The notes below the pieces were generated by a model that saw nothing but the letters and a program-made list of their open reading frames with translations, was not told the origin of the DNA and made no database searches. Below, one piece after another: positions 48,540 through 57,302 of a stretch of DNA of 64,000 nucleotides. Both the position numbers and the translations under genes were made by a program. Each line of letters starts with the position of its first letter. Position 1 is the stretch's first letter. The DNA comes from Alicyclobacillus_A sp963788285 (GTDB lineage Bacteria; Bacillota; Bacilli; Alicyclobacillales; Alicyclobacillaceae): assembly GCA_963788285.1 (NCBI GenBank), contig CAWBGB010000017.1, positions 1 through 64,000 on the forward strand, in the 5' to 3' direction.

Positions 48540-48705
48540 TAAATGTTTGGGGGTAGGTCGTTTCGAAGTCGGTTGGAGTAGCTGGTGCAAGAAGATGTCA
48601 AAAGGCCACGCCTACCATGCACCCTTGCCGTGCCCTCGCTGCGTAGACATCCATATTTCTACCAGTATGAACTTGTGAAGACAGATACGGCAAGAGGTGC
48701 GGTAC

Positions 48706-50025
48706 ATGAACATTACTGTCATTGGCACGGGGTACGTTGGGGTCAGTACTGCCGTGTCGTTTGCGAAGTGGGGACACGACGTTGTTGGATTCGACGTTGA
48801 CGAGCGCAAGATTAACATGTTGGAGGCTGGGAAACTTCCGTTTTACGAAGAAGGCCTGGAAGACGAGCTGCAAATGTTGCGCAATAACGGGAAGTTGAGC
48901 TTTACTACGTCGTTCGAAGAAGCAGTCGAGGGCAGTGAGGTCCTGTACGTCACGGTAGGTACACCGTCTCATGCCGACGGTGGCGCGGACCTGTCTTACG
49001 TGAAAGCAGTTGCCCGGCAAATCGGAGCTGCCATAAACGCCTACAGGCTGGTCGTCGTCAAGAGCACCGTTCCGGTGGGTACCACCGATGAAGTGCGTCC
49101 AATCATTTGCGCAGAACTGGAGAAACGTGGGGTGAATATTCCGTTTGACGTCGCTTCCAACCCGGAGTTTTTGCGAGAAGGGAGGGCTCTGGAGGACGCC
49201 TTGTTGCCGGAGAGGATTGTCATTGGATGTGAATCCCGAAAAGCCATCCGCATGATGTGCCAGATCTACGCTGGGGTGTCGAGTCCTGTTCTATGTACCA
49301 CAATCCGTAACGCGGAGATGATCAAGTACGCATCCAACGCGTTTCTGGCCACAAAAATCTCGTTCATCAACGAATTGGCGCGACTGTGTGAAGGAACCGG
49401 CGTGGACATCGTGGACGTCGCCCGAGGGATGGGTATGGATTCGCGGATTGGGCCGAAATTCCTGCACGCCGGGATTGGGTACGGTGGTTCCTGTTTCCCG
49501 AAGGATGTAAAGGCATTCATTCGGTTGGGCAGCGAACATGGAATTTCCATGCAGCTCTTGCAAACAGTCCAGGAGGTCAACCAGACACAGGTAACCTGGT
49601 TTATGGGCAAAGTGAAGAACAGACTCAATGACCTGGTAGGAAAACGAATCGCCATCCTTGGACTCACATTCAAGCCGAATACGGACGACATACGCGAAGC
49701 GCCTGCGTTGCGAGTCATCCCTTTGTTGTTAGAGCGACAGGCCTTGATTACTGCTTACGATCCGAAAGGTACAGTCCACACCAAACCGATGTTTCCGGAC
49801 ATTCATTACGCGGACTCACCATATGAAGCCGTTCGCGGGGCGGATGCCATTCTACTGTTGACCGAGTGGCCGGAGATCTTGGCCATGGATTGGCGACAGG
49901 CAAAACAGTTGATGAGCGGCCCATTTCTGTTCGATGCGAGAAACGCTCTAGATCCTCAGCAAATGAGTGCGCTCGGCTTTCAATACATGGGGATTGGAAG
50001 GTATGCAGCTTGCGAGGGGAGGTGA
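48706..50025 (+). CDS. UDP-glucose 6-dehydrogenase (Ugd/YtcA-like)
   Basis: Makes UDP-glucuronate with two NAD. 439 residues: Rossmann start ITVIGTGYVGVSTAVSFAKW, ASNPEFLREGRALEDAL, catalytic Cys in GIGYGGSCFPKDVKAFIRLG, and the C-terminal GLTFKPNTDDIREAPALRVI. AAGAGGTG precedes ATG 48,706. Supplies the next enzyme type in the cluster, the epimerase. Confidence 0.92.
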   Translation: MNITVIGTGYVGVSTAVSFAKWGHDVVGFDVDERKINMLEAGKLPFYEEGLEDELQMLRNNGKLSFTTSFEEAVEGSEVLYVTVGTPSHADGGADLSYVKAVARQIGAAINAYRLVVVKSTVPVGTTDEVRPIICAELEKRGVNIPFDVASNPEFLREGRALEDALLPERIVIGCESRKAIRMMCQIYAGVSSPVLCTTIRNAEMIKYASNAFLATKISFINELARLCEGTGVDIVDVARGMGMDSRIGPKFLHAGIGYGGSCFPKDVKAFIRLGSEHGISMQLLQTVQEVNQTQVTWFMGKVKNRLNDLVGKRIAILGLTFKPNTDDIREAPALRVIPLLLERQALITAYDPKGTVHTKPMFPDIHYADSPYEAVRGADAILLLTEWPEILAMDWRQAKQLMSGPFLFDARNALDPQQMSALGFQYMGIGRYAACEGR

Positions 50026-50034
50026 GGGAGCATT

Positions 50035-51048
50035 ATGAAGGGAGTCATTCTCTGCGCAGGAAGAGGGACTCGGTTACAACCTTTTTCCTTTTCCCTTCCA
50101 AAAACGTTGCTGCCCGTCGCGAATCACCCCGTCATTGATTATTGCATCGAGAAATTCGTGAACGCGAGCATTCGCGAAATTGGGGTCGTTCTCAACCCGG
50201 GTCAAAGAGATGTCGCGGATTACCTGTCGAAGTACACTCAACTCGACATTCAATTGTTTTTTCAGAAGCAGCCACGCGGTATCGCCGATGCCATCAAAAT
50301 GGCACGTTCCTTCGTGGGCGCTGACTCGTTTCTTGTGCTCCTTGGCGACAACCTGGTGCAGGAACCGCTTGTGACGATTCTAGACGCATTTTCAGGTCAT
50401 TCAAGCGCCATTCTGTTGGCCCACGTGGAGAATCCATCCGACTACGGCGTTGTAAGTTTGGCTCAAGACCGGGTTGTCAAGGTGGAGGAAAAGCCGAAAA
50501 ATCCGCAGAGCAATCTCGCCATTGTCGGCATCTACGCTTTTACGCCGGACATCTTTGACGCGATTGACAACATTCGCCCGTCGGCACGTGGTGAATACGA
50601 AATTACCGATGCAATCCAGTGGTTGATAGACCACGAACATGGCGTGTCCTGCGCAGTCACATCAAATCCATTTTTTGATGTAGGAACGGTAGACCGCTGG
50701 TTGGAAGCGAACCGCTGGATCCTTCGTGAACGATTTGGCAATGACGTATTCGTCGGCAGCAATACGCATTTGGAAAATTGTACGCTCAAGGGTCCGCTGG
50801 TGATAGGTGACAACTGTGTTATCCAGGATACGACGTTAGGTCCATATGTGTCCATTCAAGACGGCAGTACGCTGGTCAATTGTGCGTTGACCAATAGTAT
50901 CTGTTTGTCTCGCTCTAGTCTGCAAAACATCAAGTTACCGATTGTTTCGAGTATATTCGGGAGAGACTCCAGGTTCGAACTGGATCCCAGGATAGATACA
51001 GAGTTGCGCTGCATCGTCAGTGACAAGTCGCGGGTAGCACCGTACTAG
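50035..51048 (+). CDS. Sugar-1-phosphate nucleotidyltransferase
   Basis: A 337-residue enzyme with LCAGRGTRLQPFSFSLPKTL, the RmlA/GlmU-type loop, LGDNLVQEPL, VVKVEEKPKNPQSN and a C-terminal left-handed beta-helix (LENCTLKGPLVIGDNCVIQD). The long form resembles glucose-1-phosphate thymidylyltransferases of secondary clusters. Begins nine bases after ugd, with GGGAGGTGAGGGAG upstream. Confidence 0.85.
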   Translation: MKGVILCAGRGTRLQPFSFSLPKTLLPVANHPVIDYCIEKFVNASIREIGVVLNPGQRDVADYLSKYTQLDIQLFFQKQPRGIADAIKMARSFVGADSFLVLLGDNLVQEPLVTILDAFSGHSSAILLAHVENPSDYGVVSLAQDRVVKVEEKPKNPQSNLAIVGIYAFTPDIFDAIDNIRPSARGEYEITDAIQWLIDHEHGVSCAVTSNPFFDVGTVDRWLEANRWILRERFGNDVFVGSNTHLENCTLKGPLVIGDNCVIQDTTLGPYVSIQDGSTLVNCALTNSICLSRSSLQNIKLPIVSSIFGRDSRFELDPRIDTELRCIVSDKSRVAPY

Positions 51049-51119
51049 GCCAGTGTAGGTTTGCGGGCCGTTGTATCAGGCCATTAGCCGAGTAGCTGCT
51101 GGGATTTGCCTCATACCGT

Positions 51120-52379
51120 ATGGAGGGGGTGGGGGAACTGGAAACGTTAGTATTTTTGGGATGTTCAAAATCTGGTTCCAGCAAGGACGCCATCGAGGCG
51201 GCCAAACAGTTGGGCTTTTACAATATTCTCTTTACAAACCGTAAAAGTTTCCTGAAGAAACGAGAAGAGTTTCCCCATGTGGACGAAATGATTCTTGTCA
51301 ACCTGGACAATCGAGATGCCATTCTGGATAAACTTGACAAGTTGCTGTTTAAAGGCAGGGACATCCGAGCCATTGTCAGTTTCATGGATTCCTACGTCTC
51401 GTTGGCTGCGAACCTTGGACAACAGCTCGGTTTGCCGACCCAGACCATAGAAGCCATTGAATTGGTGCAAAACAAAATTGCGTTCAGAGAGTCACTCCAG
51501 GGCACACCGTATTCAGTTCCCTATCAAATCATACCCGGCGACAGTGAGGATACCACACTCGATCTCAATGTCCCGGTGGTTGTAAAATCACCCCGCTCCA
51601 CAGGGTCGAAAGACGTGTTATTGGCCACTAGTAATTGCGATTATAGAAAACATGTCGCATACCTGCAGACCAAATACCCGGATCATGAAACCTTGGTTGA
51701 GGAATACATCACCGGTCAGCAGTATCTTGCGGAAGTGCTGGTCCACGACGGAATTCCCCATGTCGTTGCCATCATCGAGCAGACCATTACCCTAGACGAG
51801 CGATTTATCGTCACCGGTTACTGTGTACTGCCGATGGTGTCAGCTGACTTGATGGATCAGGTTCAGGAAATGGTCAACACAGTACGAGGACTAATTGGAA
51901 TGCAGGTGGGGGCTTTCCACGTGGAATTTAAGCTCTCACAAGGGGAATGCAAGATTATCGAGGTCAACCCTCGAATTTCGGGCGCAGCGATGAATCGGAT
52001 GATCTCTTACGCCTTCGGTATCAACCTCGTCAAAGAGACGATTCGATCCTTGTTTGGGGATAAGCCGAACCTCGTACGCGAGAAGCAAAACTTTGTATAT
52101 ACGCAGTACGTCACGGCGAAGCAATCCGGCGTACTTATCAAAGCAACGGGGAAAGTTCGGGCGATGCGCATGCCTTTTGTCCAGGAAGTGTTTATCATTC
52201 CGCGCAAGAATGCCATCTTGTCCACGCCCCTCTCCATGGGACATCGTTATGCCTACGTCATAGCCGCGGCGGATTCCGCCCGTGAGGCAAAGACGGCCGC
52301 AATGCTAGCCGCAGCGCGTATACACTTCCACATTCGTCCTGCGAAATACGATGGATCTCGAAAGATGGGGAAACAGTAG
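51120..52379 (+). CDS. ATP-grasp ligase of the spore-coat cluster
   Basis: A 419-residue ATP-grasp protein like carbamoyl-phosphate synthase/PurK folds. The ATP lid VPVVVKSPRSTGSKDV, LVEEYITGQQYLAEVL, and the metal site HVEFKLSQGECKIIEVNPRI are visible. It would join a carboxylate to an amine or similar, perhaps modifying a coat sugar or peptide. The reading frame starts at ATG 51,120 inside a G-rich stretch; GTG 51,129 is possible. Last gene of the cluster. Confidence 0.8.
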   Translation: MEGVGELETLVFLGCSKSGSSKDAIEAAKQLGFYNILFTNRKSFLKKREEFPHVDEMILVNLDNRDAILDKLDKLLFKGRDIRAIVSFMDSYVSLAANLGQQLGLPTQTIEAIELVQNKIAFRESLQGTPYSVPYQIIPGDSEDTTLDLNVPVVVKSPRSTGSKDVLLATSNCDYRKHVAYLQTKYPDHETLVEEYITGQQYLAEVLVHDGIPHVVAIIEQTITLDERFIVTGYCVLPMVSADLMDQVQEMVNTVRGLIGMQVGAFHVEFKLSQGECKIIEVNPRISGAAMNRMISYAFGINLVKETIRSLFGDKPNLVREKQNFVYTQYVTAKQSGVLIKATGKVRAMRMPFVQEVFIIPRKNAILSTPLSMGHRYAYVIAAADSAREAKTAAMLAAARIHFHIRPAKYDGSRKMGKQ

Positions 52380-52451
52380 TCATTCAAAGGGAAATCTGTT
52401 ATGCGACAAACAAAACGAATGACAAAGACAGAAAAATGCATTATGCTAGAA

Positions 52452-52505
52452 TTGACCCACAAGTTCGACAGGCTGAGCGCTTTGTCCGATTTGTGGGTCA
52501 ACTTT
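52452..52505 (+). terminator. Long inverted repeat after the ATP-grasp gene
   Basis: TTGACCCACAA and TTGTGGGTCAA form a perfect 11-base stem with an internal GACAGG/TTTGTC part, followed by CTTTT. Probably the cluster terminator; a protein-binding site for the downstream promoter is the alternative. Confidence 0.55.
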
Positions 52506-52618
52506 TAGCACAGGGTCGATGTATAACCTGAATTCAACGAATATATTGTCAATGGTGGTGAGCAAAAGGACAGCGGAAGATTCGACTATGACCAAAACGT
52601 CAGGTCTCGCTTGCATTC

Positions 52619-52634
52619 AAACGACCGGTCGTTT
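52619..52634. promoter_or_regulatory. Perfect 16-bp palindrome, TetR-type operator candidate
   Basis: AAACGACCGGTCGTTT is a perfect dyad nine bases before the GAGGAGG ribosome site of the R2lox gene. Form and place resemble operators of TetR-family repressors. No TetR gene lies in the window. Confidence 0.55.
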
Positions 52635-52659
52635 CATGGGTGAGGAGGATGATTGATGC

Positions 52660-53550
52660 ATGGTACATGAAACGTTCGCAACCACTACGCGTGGATTGCG
52701 GCAGGACACACTGCCTTATCGATTGTTTCAGAAGGCAAAGAAGTTGGGAGGATGGGACCCCAACGACATTGATTTCAGTCAGGATATCGTTGACTGGAAT
52801 TCCCTGACCGAGGTCCAACGCGCGGGGACGCTGCGGTTGTTGGCACAGTTCCAGGCGGGTGAAGAGGCAGTGACCTTGGATCTGTTGCCCTTGATCATGG
52901 CGATTGCGAAAGAAGGCCGACTCGAAGAGGAGATGTTCCTCACGACATTTCTGTTTGAGGAAGCGAAACACACCGAATTCTTTCGCTTGCTGTTGAATGC
53001 GCTCGGAGTGACTGAGGATCTCACGCATTATCACTCTCCAACCTATCGGAAGATATTCTACGAAATTCTGCCGGAAAGTATGAATCGGTTGCTCACGGAT
53101 CAATCTCCGGAGGCCATCGCTGACGCTTCTGTCGTGTACAACATGTTTGTGGAAGGTGTTCTTGCGGAAACGGGCTACTGGTCCTTCTACGAAGGACTCC
53201 ATAAGACGGGCAAAATGCCGGGGTTGATGAAAGGGATTGGTTATTTGAAGCGGGATGAATCTCGCCACATTGGCTATGGAACGTTCTTGCTGCAGCGGTT
53301 GATCTGCGAACATCCACCGTTGTTCGAGCGGATTGTCAACCGTCTGCAGGAGTTGGCGCCGCTGTCTCTCGCGTTGAACCAAGAAGGAACACAAGGAAAG
53401 GAGGGGAGCCCCTTTGGTATTCCTCCAGAAGCGGCAATGCAATTCTCCATGACGCAGATTCAGGCGCGGATGGATGTACTCAAGAGGGCGCTGGGCAAGA
53501 GTATCGATGAGATTTACCGGATACCAGAGGCTGTTGTCGGCGTGGAGTAA
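52660..53550 (+). CDS. R2-like ligand-binding oxidase (R2lox)
   Basis: A 296-residue ferritin-like protein of the group formerly called ribonucleotide reductase R2c, known to hold a Mn/Fe centre with a long-chain lipid ligand and a Tyr-Val cross-link. Metal ligands visible: Glu in AGEEAVTLD (about 68), Glu and His in FEEAKHTEFF (about 101 and 104), Glu in FVEGVLAETG (165), Glu and His in RDESRHIGYG (200 and 203). Val 71 and Tyr 160 sit where the cross-link forms. Physiological substrate unknown. GAGGAGG precedes ATG 52,660. Followed by two dehydrogenases. Confidence 0.9.
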   Translation: MVHETFATTTRGLRQDTLPYRLFQKAKKLGGWDPNDIDFSQDIVDWNSLTEVQRAGTLRLLAQFQAGEEAVTLDLLPLIMAIAKEGRLEEEMFLTTFLFEEAKHTEFFRLLLNALGVTEDLTHYHSPTYRKIFYEILPESMNRLLTDQSPEAIADASVVYNMFVEGVLAETGYWSFYEGLHKTGKMPGLMKGIGYLKRDESRHIGYGTFLLQRLICEHPPLFERIVNRLQELAPLSLALNQEGTQGKEGSPFGIPPEAAMQFSMTQIQARMDVLKRALGKSIDEIYRIPEAVVGVE

Positions 53551-53635
53551 CCGGTTCGTGGTGTCGATGGGTGCGGGCAACACGGAGAATGCCTTGACAC
53601 AATCCATTCAATGTGGCTGAAGGAGTGTGCATGCG

Positions 53636-55153
53636 ATGGAAACCGTCGTGCAAGTGATGGATTTTCCGCTGTTTATCAATGGGAAGTGGCAACCAGCCGC
53701 GTCTGGCGATACGTTTGATGTCATCAATCCTGCGACGGGCGCCTTAGCCGCCAGGGTGGCCAAGGCGAACACCGAAGACGTGCATGCAGCTGTTTTGGCG
53801 GCTCGTGCGTCCTTCGAGTCAGGCGTTTGGTCACGGTTGCAACCGGAGTACCGTGCACTCGTATTGTTGAACTTTGCAAAGAAAATTGTAGAAAACGCTG
53901 AGGAACTCGTATATTTGGAGTCGGTGAGCTCTGGGGGGACGGTTCGGCGGCTGGCCAATTCCGACATTCTGCAAATTGGTGACTTACTGCAGAACACGGC
54001 CAAGTTTCTGAAGGAGTACAAGTTTGTGGAATCACTACCTTCTATGCCGTTTCCCGGTCCCAGCAACAACCAGGTGTGGCGGGAACCCATCGGCGTTTGT
54101 GCAGCTGTTACCGCGTGGAACTTCCCTATGATCCTCGCGATGTGGAAGATTGCGCCGGCACTGGCCATGGGGAATTCCATCGTGGTCAAGCCCGCCTCAA
54201 ACACCCCCCTGACCACACTGAAATTGGCGGAGTTGGCCGTGCAGGCTGGCGTTCCGGCGGGCGTGCTGAACGTGGTAGCCGGACCGGGTGCCAGTGTGGG
54301 AGAGGCGCTCGTGACCCATCCAGAGGTCGACAAGGTGGCATTTACCGGATCTACACAAGTAGGTCGTCGGATTATGCAGTTGGCCTCTGGTATGGTGAAA
54401 CGCATTACACTGGAACTGGGCGGGAAGTCGCCGGCGATTGTACTGCCTGACGCGGATCTGGAGGTTGCGATTCCAGGCATACTATTGGGCGTATTTTTGC
54501 ACGCTGGACAAATCTGCGAGTCGGGGACTCGGGTCCTAGTGCACGACTCCATTTACGACGCGGTTGTAGAACGGCTGGTCGAAGCTGCAAAGCGGATTTC
54601 CATCGGTCATCCACTCCTTGAGAGCACTGGAATGGGGCCCGTTGTCTCCAAAAAGCAATACGACACCATCATGGATTATATCGAGACCGGAAAAGCAGAG
54701 GGCGCGCGCCTCGTCTGTGGTGGCAAACGTGTTGAGGTACCCGGTTGTGAAGGCGGATATTTCATCGAGCCGACCATTTTTGCCGACGTAACCAACAACA
54801 TGAGAATCGCGCAGGAGGAGATCTTTGGGCCGGTCTTGTCGGTCATTCGGTACTCGGATGTGCGGGAGGCCATTTCCATTGCCAACGACACAGTCTACGG
54901 CTTGGCCGCCGGTGTGTGGACCCGTGACGTGAATGAGGCGTATCGGATTGCACGTGAGCTCAAGGCGGGAACCATCTGGATTAACGATTGGCACATGTTG
55001 AGATCGGACGCGCCGTTTGGCGGCTACAAGCAGAGCGGTTTCGGCCGTGAACTCGGACGATATGCACTGGACGAGTACACCCAAGTGAAACACGTTCACC
55101 ATTCACTAGTGAACGATGTCAGTGGGCGGCCCTGGTACCAGATGCTGTTTTGA
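53636..55153 (+). CDS. NAD(P)-dependent aldehyde dehydrogenase
   Basis: A 505-residue ALDH-superfamily enzyme. Coenzyme part: AVTAWNFPMILAMWKIAPAL and FTGSTQVGRRI; general base in LELGGKSPAIV; catalytic Cys in FLHAGQICESGTRV; EEIFGPVLSVIRY follows. Oxidises an aldehyde to the acid. AAGGAG precedes ATG 53,636 (GTG 53,627 lies too close). With R2lox and the iron alcohol dehydrogenase it forms an apparent operon. Confidence 0.9.
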   Translation: METVVQVMDFPLFINGKWQPAASGDTFDVINPATGALAARVAKANTEDVHAAVLAARASFESGVWSRLQPEYRALVLLNFAKKIVENAEELVYLESVSSGGTVRRLANSDILQIGDLLQNTAKFLKEYKFVESLPSMPFPGPSNNQVWREPIGVCAAVTAWNFPMILAMWKIAPALAMGNSIVVKPASNTPLTTLKLAELAVQAGVPAGVLNVVAGPGASVGEALVTHPEVDKVAFTGSTQVGRRIMQLASGMVKRITLELGGKSPAIVLPDADLEVAIPGILLGVFLHAGQICESGTRVLVHDSIYDAVVERLVEAAKRISIGHPLLESTGMGPVVSKKQYDTIMDYIETGKAEGARLVCGGKRVEVPGCEGGYFIEPTIFADVTNNMRIAQEEIFGPVLSVIRYSDVREAISIANDTVYGLAAGVWTRDVNEAYRIARELKAGTIWINDWHMLRSDAPFGGYKQSGFGRELGRYALDEYTQVKHVHHSLVNDVSGRPWYQMLF

Positions 55154-55186
55154 CGAAATCTTCCGATGTGGATTGGAGTGGAATCA

Positions 55187-56392
55187 ATGGGTACGTCGTT
55201 CTTTCAATTTAGTGTACGTACGACAGTCAACAGTGGAAGTGGTTGTCGAGCGCAGTTGCCGGAAATCCTGCATGGACTCGGTGGAAAGCGGGCGCTGCTC
55301 ATTACAGACAAAGGTGTAACCAATGCAGGAGTCACAAGAAAAATCACGTCTCTGTTCGAGGTGATGCCTGGGAATACGACGTTGGTCGGCGTGTTCGACC
55401 AGGTGGAACAAGATGCGCGGGCAGACATCATCAACAAAGCAGCAGCGTTCTACAAGTCGTGCAATGCAGACTGCCTGATTGCACTCGGCGGGGGGAGCGT
55501 CCTAGACACCGTGAAGGGTGTCAAGTGGATGTTGTACAAGGGATTCGGGGACATCCGTCAGGGGCTGTTGCCGAATACCCTGGAAAGTTGGCCGGAAGCC
55601 CAGTACATCCCGATTCCGCATGTGGCCATTCCGACGACTGCGGGGACGGGCGCCGAGGTATCTCCCATTGCCGTCGTGTTCAACGAATTGCTGAACGTGA
55701 AGACCAATCTCATCAACCCATTCATTAACGCGGATTTCGCGTTGCTCGATCCCGATCTGACCGTGGGGCTGCCGCCCCGCATCACCGCCTTTACTGGCTT
55801 CGATGCCCTCACACACGCCATCGAGGCGTATTTCTCGCCACAGGCCAATCCGATGACGGATGCCTACGCGCTGCAGTCTGCACGAATGATTGCCCAAAAC
55901 CTGTCTACGGCTGTCCACGAGGGGAAGAATTTAACGGCCAGGTCCAACATGTTGATTGCTAGCTGCATGGCCATCTCCGCGTTCAGCCTGGCCCTCAACG
56001 CCATTCCTGTGCACAACATGGCGCATGCGTTCGGGGCCAAGTTCGGGATTCCGCACGGCTTGGCGAATGCAGTACTGTTGCCTAATGTGATGGCGGCGGT
56101 GGCTCCGTTGTATCTGCCAAAGGTGCACGGCATGGCGGAAGCGCTGGGGCTTGAGAACGTGCCACATGCACCGGAAGCGTGCTTGGCTGAAGTCATCTCG
56201 TACTTGCGTACGCTTCGCGCGAACGTGGGGTTACCGGACACGTTCGCGGAATTCCATCTGAATCCACATGAACTAAAGCACGTGGTGGGCTTGGTCCAAT
56301 CGGATCCCGCGGGGCTCGCGTTCCGAATCCCCGCCAACGTCATTCTCCGGGTAACCGAAGAAGTGGCAGGGACTGCGACGGCCGTTTCTTAG
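55187..56392 (+). CDS. Iron-containing alcohol dehydrogenase
   Basis: A 401-residue group III dehydrogenase: GGGSVLDTVKGV nucleotide turn, IPTTAGTGAEVSPIAV, and metal ligands in DALTHAIEAYFS and HNMAHAFGAKFGIPHGLANA. Interconverts an alcohol and aldehyde with NAD(P). GGAGTGGA precedes ATG 55,187. A terminator follows at 56,408, closing the three-gene unit. Confidence 0.9.
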   Translation: MGTSFFQFSVRTTVNSGSGCRAQLPEILHGLGGKRALLITDKGVTNAGVTRKITSLFEVMPGNTTLVGVFDQVEQDARADIINKAAAFYKSCNADCLIALGGGSVLDTVKGVKWMLYKGFGDIRQGLLPNTLESWPEAQYIPIPHVAIPTTAGTGAEVSPIAVVFNELLNVKTNLINPFINADFALLDPDLTVGLPPRITAFTGFDALTHAIEAYFSPQANPMTDAYALQSARMIAQNLSTAVHEGKNLTARSNMLIASCMAISAFSLALNAIPVHNMAHAFGAKFGIPHGLANAVLLPNVMAAVAPLYLPKVHGMAEALGLENVPHAPEACLAEVISYLRTLRANVGLPDTFAEFHLNPHELKHVVGLVQSDPAGLAFRIPANVILRVTEEVAGTATAVS

Positions 56393-56407
56393 GAATGTTG
56401 CAAAAGG

Positions 56408-56444
56408 GATGGATACGTCGTGAGGCCGGCGTATCCATTCTTTT
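56408..56444 (+). terminator. Terminator after the alcohol dehydrogenase gene
   Basis: ATGGATACG and CGTATCCAT form a perfect stem with a 12-base loop, followed by TCTTTT. Confidence 0.75.
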
Positions 56445-56632
56445 ATGCAGGCGCTGAATCATGTGAGTGCTGCCGCCCCACTATTCCATTGCACAGCATT
56501 TCTTCCATTGTAGATTGCAACAATTGGATGAAGGTGGGTACTTTAGCCTTGACCGGGCAGGCACGATTGAAGTCTAGGGTGATTCTCTTGGGGAAGAACG
56601 TACGTTGGGTCGACGTTGCTCGAGAAGGCTTG

Positions 56633-57180
56633 ATGTCGTATGAGGACACGCTGCATTACTGGGCGACGAACGTTATGAGTTGTCCAACGGCGTGCTCGCA
56701 CTCATGAGTCCTGCGCCAAGCCCGGTTTATCAATTGGTTTGCAAACGTATGACCGACTCAATGGAGCGGTCATATAGATCAGACTTTATCTTCGTGATGC
56801 CTCCGATTGACGTCATTCTTGGGCCGAAAGAAGTTCGCCAAACTGGATATCGTGGCTGTCCATCGAAGCCAATCGTCACGCAGCGCGGCGTGGAAGGATG
56901 GCCTGACTTGGTCGTAGAAATCGTATCTCCTACGTCTGTGAGACGGGATCGGGAGCAGAAGATGTTGGCCTACGCATATTATGGGATTCCGGAATACTGG
57001 ATTGTGGTAATGGAACTCACATGCCTGGAACAGTACGTTTTGGAGGCTGGGGGCTATAAACTGCAACGCATCAACGTCGAGGACGAAACGGTTCAATCGA
57101 CCGTGATGCCTTGAGCGCAGGTGTCTATGGCCGAAGTGTTGGACAAACTGCCTGATTTGCCGGGGGTGTGGCCGAAGTGA
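56633..57180 (+). pseudogene. Uma2-family (DUF820) endonuclease-like pseudogene
   Basis: Uma2 proteins have a PD-(D/E)XK fold. Here MSYEDTLHY is followed, one frame over, by YELSNGVLALMSPAPSPV and DFIFVMPPIDVILGPKEVRQ; after another shift come GVEGWPDLVVEIVSPTSVRR and YYGIPEYWIVV with the catalytic Asp and Glu. A stop at 57,112 and a last piece (MAEVLDKLPDLPG) in another frame complete it. At least two frameshifts and one stop: a dead gene. Such genes occur in many copies and decay often. Confidence 0.7.
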
Positions 57181-57302
57181 GGGCTGGGGGATGTCGCTCC
57201 TGTGGACAAGCTCCTGTCTGCTGCAGCCGTTGAGCATGGGGGCATACCCGTACCCTGGCTATGTGGCTGGATGACCTCCGGTGCCCCCATACACTGGACC
57301 AT

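Noticed and set aside
52600..53607. 335-codon minus-strand frame opposite R2lox
   Set aside because: All metal ligands of R2lox are on the plus strand; the minus frame is a codon-bias shadow.
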